A stretch of DNA of 64,000 bases from an uncultured Roseiflexaceae bacterium (GTDB lineage Bacteria; Chloroflexota; Chloroflexia; Chloroflexales; Roseiflexaceae), in assembly GCA_937974195.1 (NCBI GenBank), contig CALJIC010000349.1, positions 6,836-70,835 of the forward strand. The letters run 5' to 3'. Both the position numbers and the translations under genes were made by a program. Numbering within the stretch: position 1 is the stretch's first letter; each line of letters starts with the position of its first letter. The notes under the pieces are model-generated. The model searched no databases. It was given only the letters and a program-made list of their open reading frames with translations, and was not told the DNA's origin. Positions 1 through 7,759 of the stretch are shown here, piece after piece.

Positions 1-545
1 AGCGGCGTCCAGCCCGGCAGGCTCTGGACGGCGGCAAGCTGGGCCTCGACCTGCGCCCGCTGCTCGTCGCTGATCGGCAGCGTCGAGAGGTCGAGCGACG
101 AGAGCGCCACCAGATTCACGAGCCCCAGCAGCGCCAGCCCGGCCACCAGGACCATCGCCTCGATGCCGCCGTGGCCGACCCCGTACATCACCGCCTTGGA
201 CCAGGTCTTCTCCTCGCGGCGCATGAGCCAGCGGTAGCCGACGTAGCGCCCGACCTCCTCGAAGACGCCGGCCGAGAGCGAGAGCGCCGCGAGCCAGGCG
301 AACAGCAGCGGGCGCGACTCCTGCAGCTGCGGGGCGATCTGCGCCTGGATCAGCTGGACCGCCGGCACACGCGTCAGGATCTGGAACAGCGCGAAGATCA
401 GCGCCCCGTAGCCGAAGTAGCGCCAGCCGACGCCGAGGCGCCGCCGGACGAGGAGCGCCAGGCCGATCGGGTAGAGGATGTCGAACAGGATGGCGGCGAC
501 GGCGGAGGCGATCCAGAGGTTGCTCACCGTGAACTGCTGCGTCAT
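1..545 (-). CDS. YhfC-like intramembrane protease, C-terminus cut by window edge
   Basis: Translating the minus strand from the ATG at 545 gives an open frame to the window edge (181 residues visible). It holds several hydrophobic segments, a glutamate motif FEEVGRYVGYRW and a later GHGGIEA motif. Paired Glu and His motifs in membrane helices are characteristic of the YhfC/CPBP-type glutamic membrane peptidases, so the product probably cleaves or processes proteins within the membrane. A purine-rich GAGGAAGG lies 7-14 bases upstream of the ATG. The gene follows another minus-strand membrane-protein gene by about 100 bases containing a hairpin. The family call comes from motif recognition; the substrate is unknown. 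Confidence 0.75.
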   Translation of the reverse strand, partial: MTQQFTVSNLWIASAVAAILFDILYPIGLALLVRRRLGVGWRYFGYGALIFALFQILTRVPAVQLIQAQIAPQLQESRPLLFAWLAALSLSAGVFEEVGRYVGYRWLMRREEKTWSKAVMYGVGHGGIEAMVLVAGLALLGLVNLVALSSLDLSTLPISDEQRAQVEAQLAAVQSLPGWTP

Positions 546-557
546 CGGAGACCCTTC

Positions 558-587
558 CTCGCCGCTCTGCCGCGGCTAGGCGGCGAG
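558..587 (-). terminator. Hairpin between two minus-strand genes
   Basis: CTCGCCGC at 558-565 pairs with GCGGCGAG at 580-587 across a 14-nt loop. It lies downstream of the membrane-protein gene ending at 646 and just upstream of the YhfC-like gene. There is no clear U-run, so termination is a guess. Confidence 0.35.
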
Positions 588-645
588 AGAAGAGCGCTCG
601 GGGAAGCGAAGCTCTCCCTCACCCACCGCTGATGAGGCGGCAGCC

Positions 646-1506
646 CTAGTAGCGAAACACCGCGATCAGCACCGCGACGAACAGGCCGGCGCCGAGCAGC
701 GCGTACTCGACGATCACGCGGCGGGTGAGCGAGCCCTCGAGGTGGTTCTGGAGCAGCCCGGTGGTCACGTAGAAGATCACCAGCAGCAGCGCCCCGCCCA
801 TGAGGAACGGCGCGGCCCAGTAGTTGAGCGCCCAGGTCGCCTCGGCCAGCGTCAGCCCGACCATGCAGGCCAGCAGCAGCAGGCTGCGCTGCGAGCTCCA
901 CTGCAGCAGCGCGTAGGCCAGCAGCGTCCCGGTCGAGCCGATCAGCGCCGCGGAGTACAGGGTGCGGAGGCGGGCGTAGTAGACGGCGCTGAAGATGCCG
1001 AACGCCAGCAGCATCGTGATCGCCTGCAGCCCGAGCCGCGCGGCGCGGGCCACCTCGGGCCGGCGGTCCAGCGCGTAGTGCTGGCCGAGCAGCGCGGCCA
1101 GCAGCAGCGTGCCGGCGGCGGCCAGCGCGATGATGAAGGCCGTCATCTCGAGCGTCGCGCTGAAGAGCCGGAAGAAGGCGAACGACGCGACGATCGCGAA
1201 CGACGGCAGGATCCAGAAGCCGGGCGCCAGCTCGAGCGCCAGCGGCCCCAGGCGCAGCGTCGGCAGGCTGCGGGTCTGCATCTGCGGGTGCGCGCGGATG
1301 AAGACGTCGGCGCCGGTGCTGGCGATGATCACCAGCGAGGCGATCAGCAGCCACGAGACGGTGATCACCGGCAGGTCCCCGCCGAGGCGCGCGCGCAGGA
1401 TGTTGGGGTTGATATCGATCAGGAACACGACCGCCAGGCCGAGCAGGACCAGGAGCACGAGGGACACAATGCGGTCGTAGCGGGGCGTCGGGGATGCGGC
1501 GATCAT
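646..1506 (-). CDS. Multi-pass membrane protein of unknown function
   Basis: A 286-residue protein with about eight hydrophobic segments spread over its whole length, starting with MIAASPTPRYDR. The longer frame back to 1584 runs through the promoter boxes at 1553-1581, so the ATG at 1506 was chosen. No catalytic or cofactor motif is visible. It faintly recalls membrane proteins of unknown function (DUF5656-like) common in Chloroflexota, but I cannot confirm this. It is transcribed from a good promoter back to back with the GNAT gene's promoter and is followed by the YhfC-like gene, so the two membrane proteins may share a transcript. Confidence 0.7.
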   Translation of the reverse strand: MIAASPTPRYDRIVSLVLLVLLGLAVVFLIDINPNILRARLGGDLPVITVSWLLIASLVIIASTGADVFIRAHPQMQTRSLPTLRLGPLALELAPGFWILPSFAIVASFAFFRLFSATLEMTAFIIALAAAGTLLLAALLGQHYALDRRPEVARAARLGLQAITMLLAFGIFSAVYYARLRTLYSAALIGSTGTLLAYALLQWSSQRSLLLLACMVGLTLAEATWALNYWAAPFLMGGALLLVIFYVTTGLLQNHLEGSLTRRVIVEYALLGAGLFVAVLIAVFRY

Positions 1507-1552
1507 AGCTCTGCACCTCACGCGCCCAGCATACACGTGGGCGCGGCCCGGC

Positions 1553-1581
1553 ATTGTAGCCCGCTTCGCTGGCGATGTCAA
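1553..1581 (-). promoter_or_regulatory. Promoter, TTGACA-17-TACAAT
   Basis: On the minus strand TTGACA (1576-1581) and TACAAT (1553-1558) are separated by exactly 17 bases, about 47 bases before the start of the membrane-protein gene. It is divergent from the promoter at 1587-1615, with the two -35 boxes only 5 bp apart. Confidence 0.75.
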
Positions 1582-1586
1582 CACGG

Positions 1587-1615
1587 TTGACCGTCGTAGG
1601 GGCGAGTGCTACAAT
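1587..1615 (+). promoter_or_regulatory. Promoter, TTGACC-17-TACAAT
   Basis: TTGACC (1587-1592) and TACAAT (1610-1615) are 17 bases apart, about 75 bases before the GNAT start codon. It forms a back-to-back pair with the minus-strand promoter at 1553-1581. Confidence 0.7.
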
Positions 1616-1688
1616 GACGGCACATGCTCGTGATGAGCGTCATATGAGCTGCCGGAGGCGCTCCGCAGGGAGCGTCTCTCCTTCTACT

Positions 1689-2339
1689 ATGCTGGTCACC
1701 ACACAGGCTTCTTCGGCACCGCCGCTCGCCATCGACATCCGGCCCGCGCGGATGGATGACATCTACCCGATCCTGCGGCTTCACCGCGAGGCGTTCGCCG
1801 ACAAGTTCGGCGCGGCGTTCGGGGCCAACGGCGCGGCGCGCGGGATCGAGGCCATGGCCGAGGCCTGGCGCCGGCAGGGCATCAGCGCGCTGCGCGGGAT
1901 GATCGTGGCGGTGGCCGACGGGGAGGTGATCGGCACGATCTCGCTCCGCACGTGGGAGATGGGCAACGACAGCAGCGGGGCGGCCGAGCTGGCCTTCCAC
2001 CAGGTGCTCGGCATCTGGGGCGCGCTGCGCTCGATCTTCGCGCTCTCGCTGCTCGACCACCAGATCGAGCGGGGCGAGGGCTACATCACCGACGTGGCGG
2101 TCCACGGGCGCTACCGCCGCCGCGGGGTGGCCCGGGCGCTGCTGGCGCGCGCCGAGGAGGACGCCCGGCTGCGCAACAAGCGCTACCTCGGCCTGTACGT
2201 CAGCGCCGCGAACAGCGCCGCGCGCAGGCTCTACACGCGGGCCGGCTTCGCCGAGCGCCAGGTGCGCCGCTCGTGGCTCGCCGGCTGGGTGCTGCGCCAG
2301 CATAAGTGGATCTATATGCGCAAGGATCTCACCGAGTGA
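1689..2339 (+). CDS. GNAT family N-acetyltransferase
   Basis: A 216-residue protein with the GCN5 acetyltransferase fold. IRPARMDDIYPILRLH near the N-terminus is the usual strand 1/helix 1. VAVHGRYRRRGVARALL is the acetyl-CoA pyrophosphate-binding motif A (R/Q-x-x-G-x-G/A). NSAARRLYTRAGFAER is motif B. GNAT enzymes move an acetyl group from acetyl-CoA to an amine; the acceptor cannot be read from the sequence. The ATG at 1689 was preferred because the longer frame from 1575 would start upstream of the promoter's -10. The gene stands alone, about 110 bases before glutamate dehydrogenase. Confidence 0.85.
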   Translation: MLVTTQASSAPPLAIDIRPARMDDIYPILRLHREAFADKFGAAFGANGAARGIEAMAEAWRRQGISALRGMIVAVADGEVIGTISLRTWEMGNDSSGAAELAFHQVLGIWGALRSIFALSLLDHQIERGEGYITDVAVHGRYRRRGVARALLARAEEDARLRNKRYLGLYVSAANSAARRLYTRAGFAERQVRRSWLAGWVLRQHKWIYMRKDLTE

Positions 2340-2383
2340 GGCCCTGCGCGCAGTGTGGGCATTCCGCCCGTAGGGGAGCAGCG

Positions 2384-2439
2384 CGCTGCGCCCCAACGAG
2401 GCGACTGGTATGGGCGCGGCACGCTGCGCCCCAACGAGG
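2384..2439. repeat. 18-bp direct repeat pair upstream of glutamate dehydrogenase
   Basis: CGCTGCGCCCCAACGAGG occurs at 2384-2401 and again at 2422-2439. The second copy supplies part of the ribosome binding site (AACGAGGAG) of the next gene. It looks like a local duplication of the leader. Confidence 0.7.
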
Positions 2440-2447
2440 AGCAGACA

Positions 2448-3713
2448 ATGGCGTCTGACCGCGATAACCCCTTTCTCATCGCTCAGCAGCAGTTCGACCG
2501 CGCTGCTGAGATGCTTGACATCCCGCAGAGCATCCGCGAGGTGCTCCGCGTGCCGCGCCGCGAGCTGACGGTGCGCTTCCCGGTGCAGATGGACGACGGC
2601 AGCACGCGCGTGTTCACCGGCTACCGCGTGCAGCACGACCTATCGCGCGGCCCGGCCAAGGGCGGCATCCGCTACCACCCCAGCGTCGACCTCGACGAGG
2701 TGCGCGCGCTGGCGATGTGGATGACCTGGAAGTGCGCGCTGGTCAACATCCCCTACGGCGGCGCGAAGGGCGGCGTCGTGGTGGACCCGGCGCAGCTCTC
2801 GCGGGCCGAGATCGAGCGCCTCACCCGCCGCTTCGCCACCGAGATCAGCATCATCGTCGGCCCGGAGCGCGACATCCCGGCGCCGGACGTCAACACTGAC
2901 CCGCAGATCATGGCGTGGTTCATGGACACGCTGTCGATGCACGAGGGCCACACGATCAACGCGGTGGTCACCGGCAAGCCGGTGCAGGTCGGCGGGTCGC
3001 TGGGGCGCGTTGAGGCCACCGGCCGCGGCGTGAGCCTGATGGTGCGCGAGTGGGCGCGGCGCGCCGGGCGCAACCTGGAGGATCTGCGGGTGATCGTGCA
3101 GGGCTTCGGCAATGTGGGCGGGGTGGCCGCGCAGCTCCTCTCCGAGATGGGCTGCAAGGTGATCGGTATCGGCGACGCCAGCGGCGGCTACGTGCGCGGC
3201 AGCGGCCTCGATGTGGCCGCGATGCGCCGCCACGCGGCCGCGCACCCGCGCCGGCTGCTCGAGGGCTACCAGGCGCCCGGGCTGGAGCGCGTCGGGGCGC
3301 AGGAGCTGCTCGAGGTCGCCTGCGACGTGCTCGTGCCGGCGGCGCTGGAGAACCAGATCACCGGCCGCAACGCCGAGCGCATCCAGGCCGAGGTGATCGT
3401 TGAGGGCGCCAACGGCCCGACGACCCCGGAGGCCGACGCGATCCTGGAGGAGCGCGGGATCACCGTCGTGCCGGACATCCTGGCCAACGCCGGCGGCGTC
3501 ACGGTCAGCTACTTCGAGTGGGTGCAGGGGCTGCAGTCCTTCTTCTGGGACGAGCGCGACGTGAACGCCCGCCTCGAGCGGATCATGGTCGGCGCATTCA
3601 ACCAGGTGTACGAGCTGAGCCGGGAGCGCGGCATCCCGATGCGCCTGGCGGCCTACCTGCTGGCGGTGCGCCGCGTCGCGGACGCCGCGCTGACCCGCGG
3701 GGTGTACCCCTAG
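2448..3713 (+). CDS. gdhA: Glutamate dehydrogenase (Glu/Leu/Phe/Val family)
   Basis: A 421-residue protein, the usual size for hexameric bacterial glutamate dehydrogenases. It interconverts glutamate and 2-oxoglutarate plus ammonia, using NAD(P). The N-terminal domain has the substrate region KGGIRYHP and NIPYGGAKGGV, whose lysines bind and activate glutamate, and PAPDVNTDPQIMAWFMD with the catalytic aspartate. The Rossmann domain contains VIVQGFGNVGGVAA, a GxGxxG dinucleotide site. VEGANGPTTPEAD and LANAGGVTVSYFEWVQ are conserved C-terminal blocks. The ATG at 2448 follows AACGAGGAG at good spacing; the longer frame from 2355 would be a non-conserved extension. Cofactor preference cannot be decided by eye. 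Confidence 0.93.
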   Translation: MASDRDNPFLIAQQQFDRAAEMLDIPQSIREVLRVPRRELTVRFPVQMDDGSTRVFTGYRVQHDLSRGPAKGGIRYHPSVDLDEVRALAMWMTWKCALVNIPYGGAKGGVVVDPAQLSRAEIERLTRRFATEISIIVGPERDIPAPDVNTDPQIMAWFMDTLSMHEGHTINAVVTGKPVQVGGSLGRVEATGRGVSLMVREWARRAGRNLEDLRVIVQGFGNVGGVAAQLLSEMGCKVIGIGDASGGYVRGSGLDVAAMRRHAAAHPRRLLEGYQAPGLERVGAQELLEVACDVLVPAALENQITGRNAERIQAEVIVEGANGPTTPEADAILEERGITVVPDILANAGGVTVSYFEWVQGLQSFFWDERDVNARLERIMVGAFNQVYELSRERGIPMRLAAYLLAVRRVADAALTRGVYP

Positions 3714-3755
3714 GCGACGCCTTCTCCCTCTGGCGGAGGCAGCCCTGGAGGGCTC

Positions 3756-3785
3756 GGGGAGGCGCCAGCCTCCCCGCAATCTTTC
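3756..3785 (+). terminator. Terminator after glutamate dehydrogenase
   Basis: GGGGAGGC (3756-3763) and GCCTCCCC (3768-3775) form a perfect 8-bp stem with a GCCA loop, followed by GCAATCTTTCC. It lies between convergent genes (gdhA and uidA). Confidence 0.75.
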
Positions 3786-3793
3786 CTCCCTGT

Positions 3794-5575
3794 CTACGAA
3801 GTGGTGCGGCCGGCGCCCCAGAACTCGCGCAGGACGTGCGCCGCCATCTTGGGCTGGCGCGCGCGGGTGAAGACGCCCTTCAGGTTCGTCCCTCCCACGC
3901 GCATCGGGCTCTGCACCGCCGCGAAGTCAGCGAAGTTCCAGACCTGCATGCCGGCCACATACTCCTTGCGCGCCGCCACCTCCAGGTAGCCGCGGATGAG
4001 CGCCGCCTGGTACTCCTCCGACCACATCAGCGCCGGGTGCCCGTGCATGCCGGCCACCGTGTCGGCGCCGAACTCGGTCACGATCACCGGCCGGTTGAAG
4101 GTGGCCCAGAGGTCGTCGAGCTCCCGGTCGAGGTGCTCCAGCGCCTTCTCCAGCTCGCCGCCGAACACGTACCAGCCCCAGTAGCGGTTCACGCAGATCA
4201 CGTCGCACTCGCGCATCCAGTCGTTCGGGGCGCCCATCACCCCCGCCAGCGTGACCGGGCGGGTCGGGTCGAGCTGGCGCGCGCGGCGCACCAGCGTCTC
4301 CAGGAACGCGCGCCCGCGCTCGATCGTCGGGTCCACCTCGCCGCTCGGCGTCGCCCGGCGCAGGTCGCGCGGCAGCGGCTCGTTCGCCACGCTCCACATC
4401 ACAACGCTCGGGTGGTTCTTGTCGCGCGCGATGAGCTCGTCGAGCTGCTGCAGGCACACGCGCAGGCGCTCGGCGGCGTGCTCCTCGCTCTCGAACTGCA
4501 GGTTGGTCGCCGGGGTCTCGTCGATGATCAGGAAGCCCTCGCGGTCGGCCAGCTGCATCTCCTCCTCGCTGTACGGGTAGTGCGCGGTGCGGTAGGTGTT
4601 GGCGCCCGTCCAGCGCATCAGCTGGTAGTCCTTGACCAGCACGGGCAGGTTGAGGCCCTTGCCGCTGGCGAAGAAGTCCTCGTGGCGCCCGTAGCCGTTG
4701 AGCTGCACCGGCCGGCCGTTGAGCAGGATCTTGCCGCCCTGCACTTCGATCGTGCGGATGCCGACCTGCAGGGTGTAGCGGTCGTCCCCGGCCGTGACGG
4801 TCAGGTCGTAGAGAAACGGGTCCTTGTCGGACCAGAGCCGGGCCTCGGGGACGGTCAGGGTCGCCTCGGCCACGCCCTCGGCGAACGAGAGCTCGGCCCG
4901 CACGCTGCGGCCGCCGCCGGTCAGCACCGCGCTGCCGCTCGCGGCCAGCGCCTGGTTCAGACGGGCGGTCACCTTCACCATCCCGTCGGCGCCGCTGATC
5001 CCGGTGACCACCGTCACGTCCTCGATGTGGGTCGGCGGGACGCTGAAGAGCACCACCGGGCGGTGCAGCCCGGCGAAGGGGAAGAAGTCGTAGCTGGTGC
5101 GCGGGTAGCTGGCGAGCATGCCGCCGCCGAGCGGGGAGCTCAGGTTAGCGGACGGCACCCGCGTTGGCTGCAGGTGGTTCTCGACGCTGATGACGATCAG
5201 GTTCTCCGCGTCCCACTGGACCACATCGGTGATATCGAAGGCGAACGGCAGGTGCCCGCCCTCGTGCGAGCCGACCTCCACGCCGTTGATGTAGATCGTC
5301 GCCCGGTAGCAGGCCGACCCGACGCGGATGAAGACGCGCTGCCCGCGCCAGCCGGCGGGGATGTAGGTGCGGCGGGCGTACCAGCTCAGGCCGAAGTAGT
5401 TGAACAGGTCCTCGTACTGCTCGTTCCAGCTTCCCGGCACGGCGATCGGGCGGGCCTGCGTGAGGCCGTTGAACCACCCGCTCTGCGCCCCGACCTCCTC
5501 GGGGTCGGGCTGGAAATCCCAGATGCCGGACAGGTCGAGCCGGTTACGCACATCGTTCTGGATCGGGTACAGCAT
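3794..5575 (-). CDS. uidA: Beta-glucuronidase (glycoside hydrolase family 2)
   Basis: A 593-residue protein, close to the 603 residues of the E. coli enzyme and collinear with it. Domains in order: N-terminal jelly-roll sugar-binding domain beginning LDLSGIWDFQPDP, an Ig-like domain, and a C-terminal TIM barrel. The acid/base glutamate is E399 in SVANEP and the nucleophile is E501 in VTEFGADTVAGMH. QVWNFADFA and the RVGGTNLKGVFTR tail match beta-glucuronidases rather than beta-galactosidases. It should hydrolyse beta-D-glucuronides; no signal peptide is seen, so it is cytoplasmic. The start at 5575 (MLYPIQNDVRNRL) is preceded by GGAGGTAGC; the longer frame to 5959 overlaps a divergent gene. 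No transporter or regulator is adjacent. Confidence 0.93.
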   Translation of the reverse strand: MLYPIQNDVRNRLDLSGIWDFQPDPEEVGAQSGWFNGLTQARPIAVPGSWNEQYEDLFNYFGLSWYARRTYIPAGWRGQRVFIRVGSACYRATIYINGVEVGSHEGGHLPFAFDITDVVQWDAENLIVISVENHLQPTRVPSANLSSPLGGGMLASYPRTSYDFFPFAGLHRPVVLFSVPPTHIEDVTVVTGISGADGMVKVTARLNQALAASGSAVLTGGGRSVRAELSFAEGVAEATLTVPEARLWSDKDPFLYDLTVTAGDDRYTLQVGIRTIEVQGGKILLNGRPVQLNGYGRHEDFFASGKGLNLPVLVKDYQLMRWTGANTYRTAHYPYSEEEMQLADREGFLIIDETPATNLQFESEEHAAERLRVCLQQLDELIARDKNHPSVVMWSVANEPLPRDLRRATPSGEVDPTIERGRAFLETLVRRARQLDPTRPVTLAGVMGAPNDWMRECDVICVNRYWGWYVFGGELEKALEHLDRELDDLWATFNRPVIVTEFGADTVAGMHGHPALMWSEEYQAALIRGYLEVAARKEYVAGMQVWNFADFAAVQSPMRVGGTNLKGVFTRARQPKMAAHVLREFWGAGRTTS

Positions 5576-5641
5576 GCTACCTCCTCGGGCCGCGCAGGGG
5601 ATACGGGCCGGCGCACCCGCGGCCGGCCTCCGCAGCGGTCG

Positions 5642-5647
5642 ATTATA
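5642..5647 (-). promoter_or_regulatory. -10 box (TATAAT) for uidA
   Basis: A consensus TATAAT on the minus strand, about 67 bases before the uidA start. No convincing -35 box is seen. Confidence 0.45.
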
Positions 5648-5854
5648 CCCACCAACGCTGGCGCTCTGGCCCGCTCTGTCCCGGCGTGCCTCGCACCTTT
5701 CAGGAAGGAAGGCGGGCAGCCGGGCTCCGGCGTCGCCGTGCTCGGCCTGATCTCTTCGGCTGCGGGGCGCGACCCGTGGTAAGCTTATGTCTGCGCGGGC
5801 GCTGGACGCCGCGCGATGGCGTGCGACCGAAGCTGAAGGAGCAGTGAGCCCAAT

Positions 5855-6469
5855 ATGACCAGGCTGCCACAGGCGATCGAGGCGGAGGTGGCCGAGCTGG
5901 CGCGGCGCTACGGGACACCGCGCCGCGTCGAGGCGACGCTGGCCGGCCGGCCGTTCCACCCGCTCTCACTCGAGGATCGCTACGGCGAGGTGTGTATGGT
6001 GGTGCGGCGCACCAACGGCCGGATCCTCACGGCGATTAAGTCTTTCTACCCATCCGGCGCGTTCCGGCTGCTGACCGGCGGCGTGAACCACGGCGAGGGG
6101 ATCGAAGCGGCGCTGCTGCGCGAGACGCGCGAGGAGACCGGGCTGGAGGTGGCGGTGCGGCGCTTCCTGGCAGTGATCGAGTACCGCCGGCCGCCCGACG
6201 GCGATGTGTCCGCGCCGCCGGACGGGCCGGACTTCGTCACCTTCGCCTTTCTGCTGGACGAGCTCGGCGGCGTGCTCGGCAATCAGGACGAGGGCGAGCG
6301 GATCGCCGAGTTCCGCGAGGTGGCGGTGGACGAGCTGCCGCTGCTGGCCGAGCGCCTCGATCAGGCGCCCGACGCCGACGCGCCCGAGGTCGGCGGGAAC
6401 TGGCGCGACTGGGGCCGCTTCCGCGCCGTGGTCCACCGGGTTGTGCACGCCGCGCTGACATCGCCATGA
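5855..6469 (+). CDS. NUDIX hydrolase
   Basis: A 204-residue protein. Its Nudix box, GGVNHGEGIEAALLRETREE followed by TGLEV, fits G-x5-E-x7-R-E-U-x-E-E-x-G-U, with the glutamates that bind catalytic Mg2+. Such enzymes hydrolyse nucleoside diphosphates linked to another moiety; the substrate is not predictable here. About 40 residues precede the domain. The next gene starts inside the last codons (ATGA overlap at 6466-6469), so the two are translationally coupled. Confidence 0.88.
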   Translation: MTRLPQAIEAEVAELARRYGTPRRVEATLAGRPFHPLSLEDRYGEVCMVVRRTNGRILTAIKSFYPSGAFRLLTGGVNHGEGIEAALLRETREETGLEVAVRRFLAVIEYRRPPDGDVSAPPDGPDFVTFAFLLDELGGVLGNQDEGERIAEFREVAVDELPLLAERLDQAPDADAPEVGGNWRDWGRFRAVVHRVVHAALTSP

Positions 6470-6816
6470 ATCGCGGCCATCGGCCGGCGGCTGGCGGCCA
6501 TCTGCTCAGCCGCGAGGGGCTGCGCCGGGCCGCGGTGGCGCTTGGGGCGGCGCTCGTCGCTGGGGCGCTGGCGTACCTGGCCGTGCGCGGAGTCGGGGCC
6601 GCTCTGCTCTTCGTCCAGCAGCAGCAGGTGCTGCAGGAGGTCGCGGGCACGCTCAGCGGCGGCATCGAAGGGCTGGGGAGCAGCGACCTGCGCGCCGCGC
6701 GGCGCGAGCTGCAGCGGCTCGCCGCGGAGTACGAGCGGCGCAGCATTATCGCCGGGGGAGCGGCGGCGGCCGTCACGGCGCTGGCGGTCTACCTGCGGCT
6801 CGCCGATGGGCCGTAG
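6466..6816 (+). CDS. Small two-helix membrane protein, unknown
   Basis: A 116-residue protein whose start codon overlaps the NUDIX stop by 4 bp. One hydrophobic helix lies around residues 22-45 (AALVAGALAYLAVRGVGAALL). A polar, probably helical linker rich in Gln, Arg and Glu follows, then a second hydrophobic helix near the C-terminus (GGAAAAVTALAVYLRLA). No family is recognised. The coupling to the NUDIX gene, and the MtnA-like gene 24 bp further on, suggest a three-gene unit. Confidence 0.65.
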   Translation: MNRGHRPAAGGHLLSREGLRRAAVALGAALVAGALAYLAVRGVGAALLFVQQQQVLQEVAGTLSGGIEGLGSSDLRAARRELQRLAAEYERRSIIAGGAAAAVTALAVYLRLADGP

Positions 6817-6840
6817 AGCAAGGAGCGGGCGCAGGCTGTG

Positions 6841-7758
6841 ATGCATCTGAGCGACATCGTACGCTACGACCGGGAGCGGGGCGCGGTTCTGGTGAGCCGC
6901 TGGCGGCCCGGGGAGCCCCGCGAGCTGGCGCTGGCGGGCGCGGCAGACGTGGCGTCCGCGCTCGCGCAGGGGGGCGCGGCCGACGGCGACGAGGCCCTGC
7001 GCCTCGCGGTGCTCGGCCTCGCGCTCGCCGCGCGCGCCGGGCGAGGCTGGCCGACCGACGCGCTGCGCGGGGCGCTGATCCAGGCCGGCGAGCGGCTGCG
7101 CGCCGCGTGGGCACCCGCCTGGGACGCGGCGGCCCTGAGCGACGGGCTCGCGCAGGCGGACCAGGCGGTCGTCGCCGGCGAGGACGCCGAGGCCGCGCTG
7201 CTGGCGCTCGCGGATCGTATGGCGCAGGCGTCCGACCGGGCGGCGGAGCGCTGCGGCCGCCACACGGCCGACCTGCTGGACGACGGCGACCGTGTGCTGC
7301 TCCTGCCCCTGGGCGGAAGGCCGCTGGCCTGGGCTGTGCGCGCCGCCGTCCAGCACGGCCGGTCTGTGCAGCTCGCCGTCCCCGCCGGGATGGCGGAGAG
7401 CGAGGGCGCGCGCCGGCTGGCGGACTGGGCCCTCGCGGGCGGAGAGCTGCAGCCCCTCGACGACTGGAGCGGTGCCAGCATCTGCCTGGTCGAGGCCGTC
7501 TCAGTCGCGCCGGGCGGGGAGGTGGCGCTGCAGCCAGGGGGGCGGGAGGCCGTGGCGCGCGCCCGGCAGCACATGCCGGTCTACGCGCTCGCGCCCGGCG
7601 GGCCCCGCGGCGAGGCGCTGCCGGCGGGCGATGAGACCGCGGCCCCCGCGGAGATCAGCGCGATCGTGACCAGCCGCGGCATCTACCGCCCGGAGATGGT
7701 GTGGCGCCACCACAGCGACAGCGACGCGCCGCTCGACGTCATCCCGCTTCTGCCGTAG
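6841..7758 (+). CDS. Degenerate MtnA/eIF2B-like protein
   Basis: A 305-residue protein whose C-terminal two thirds resemble the Rossmann-like fold of the methylthioribose-1-phosphate isomerase/eIF2B-alpha family. A helical N-terminal half is followed by GRHTADLLDDGDRVLLLPLG, a long helix, LAVPAGMAESEGARRLADWA, and a closing ISAIVTSRGIYRPEM that recalls the family's terminal strand. The catalytic cysteine motif (HCNAG in MtnA) reads LPLGG here, and the catalytic aspartate motif (GADRI) reads VEAVSV, so isomerase activity is unlikely. It may be a regulatory or structural paralogue. GTG at 6838 is an alternative start. The stop lies 1 bp from that of the convergent gene. The family assignment is by eye and tentative. 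Confidence 0.55.
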   Translation: MHLSDIVRYDRERGAVLVSRWRPGEPRELALAGAADVASALAQGGAADGDEALRLAVLGLALAARAGRGWPTDALRGALIQAGERLRAAWAPAWDAAALSDGLAQADQAVVAGEDAEAALLALADRMAQASDRAAERCGRHTADLLDDGDRVLLLPLGGRPLAWAVRAAVQHGRSVQLAVPAGMAESEGARRLADWALAGGELQPLDDWSGASICLVEAVSVAPGGEVALQPGGREAVARARQHMPVYALAPGGPRGEALPAGDETAAPAEISAIVTSRGIYRPEMVWRHHSDSDAPLDVIPLLP

Positions 7759-7759
7759 C

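Noticed and set aside
3518..5782. 754-codon plus-strand frame
   Set aside because: Antisense to the clear uidA gene; no protein-like motif.
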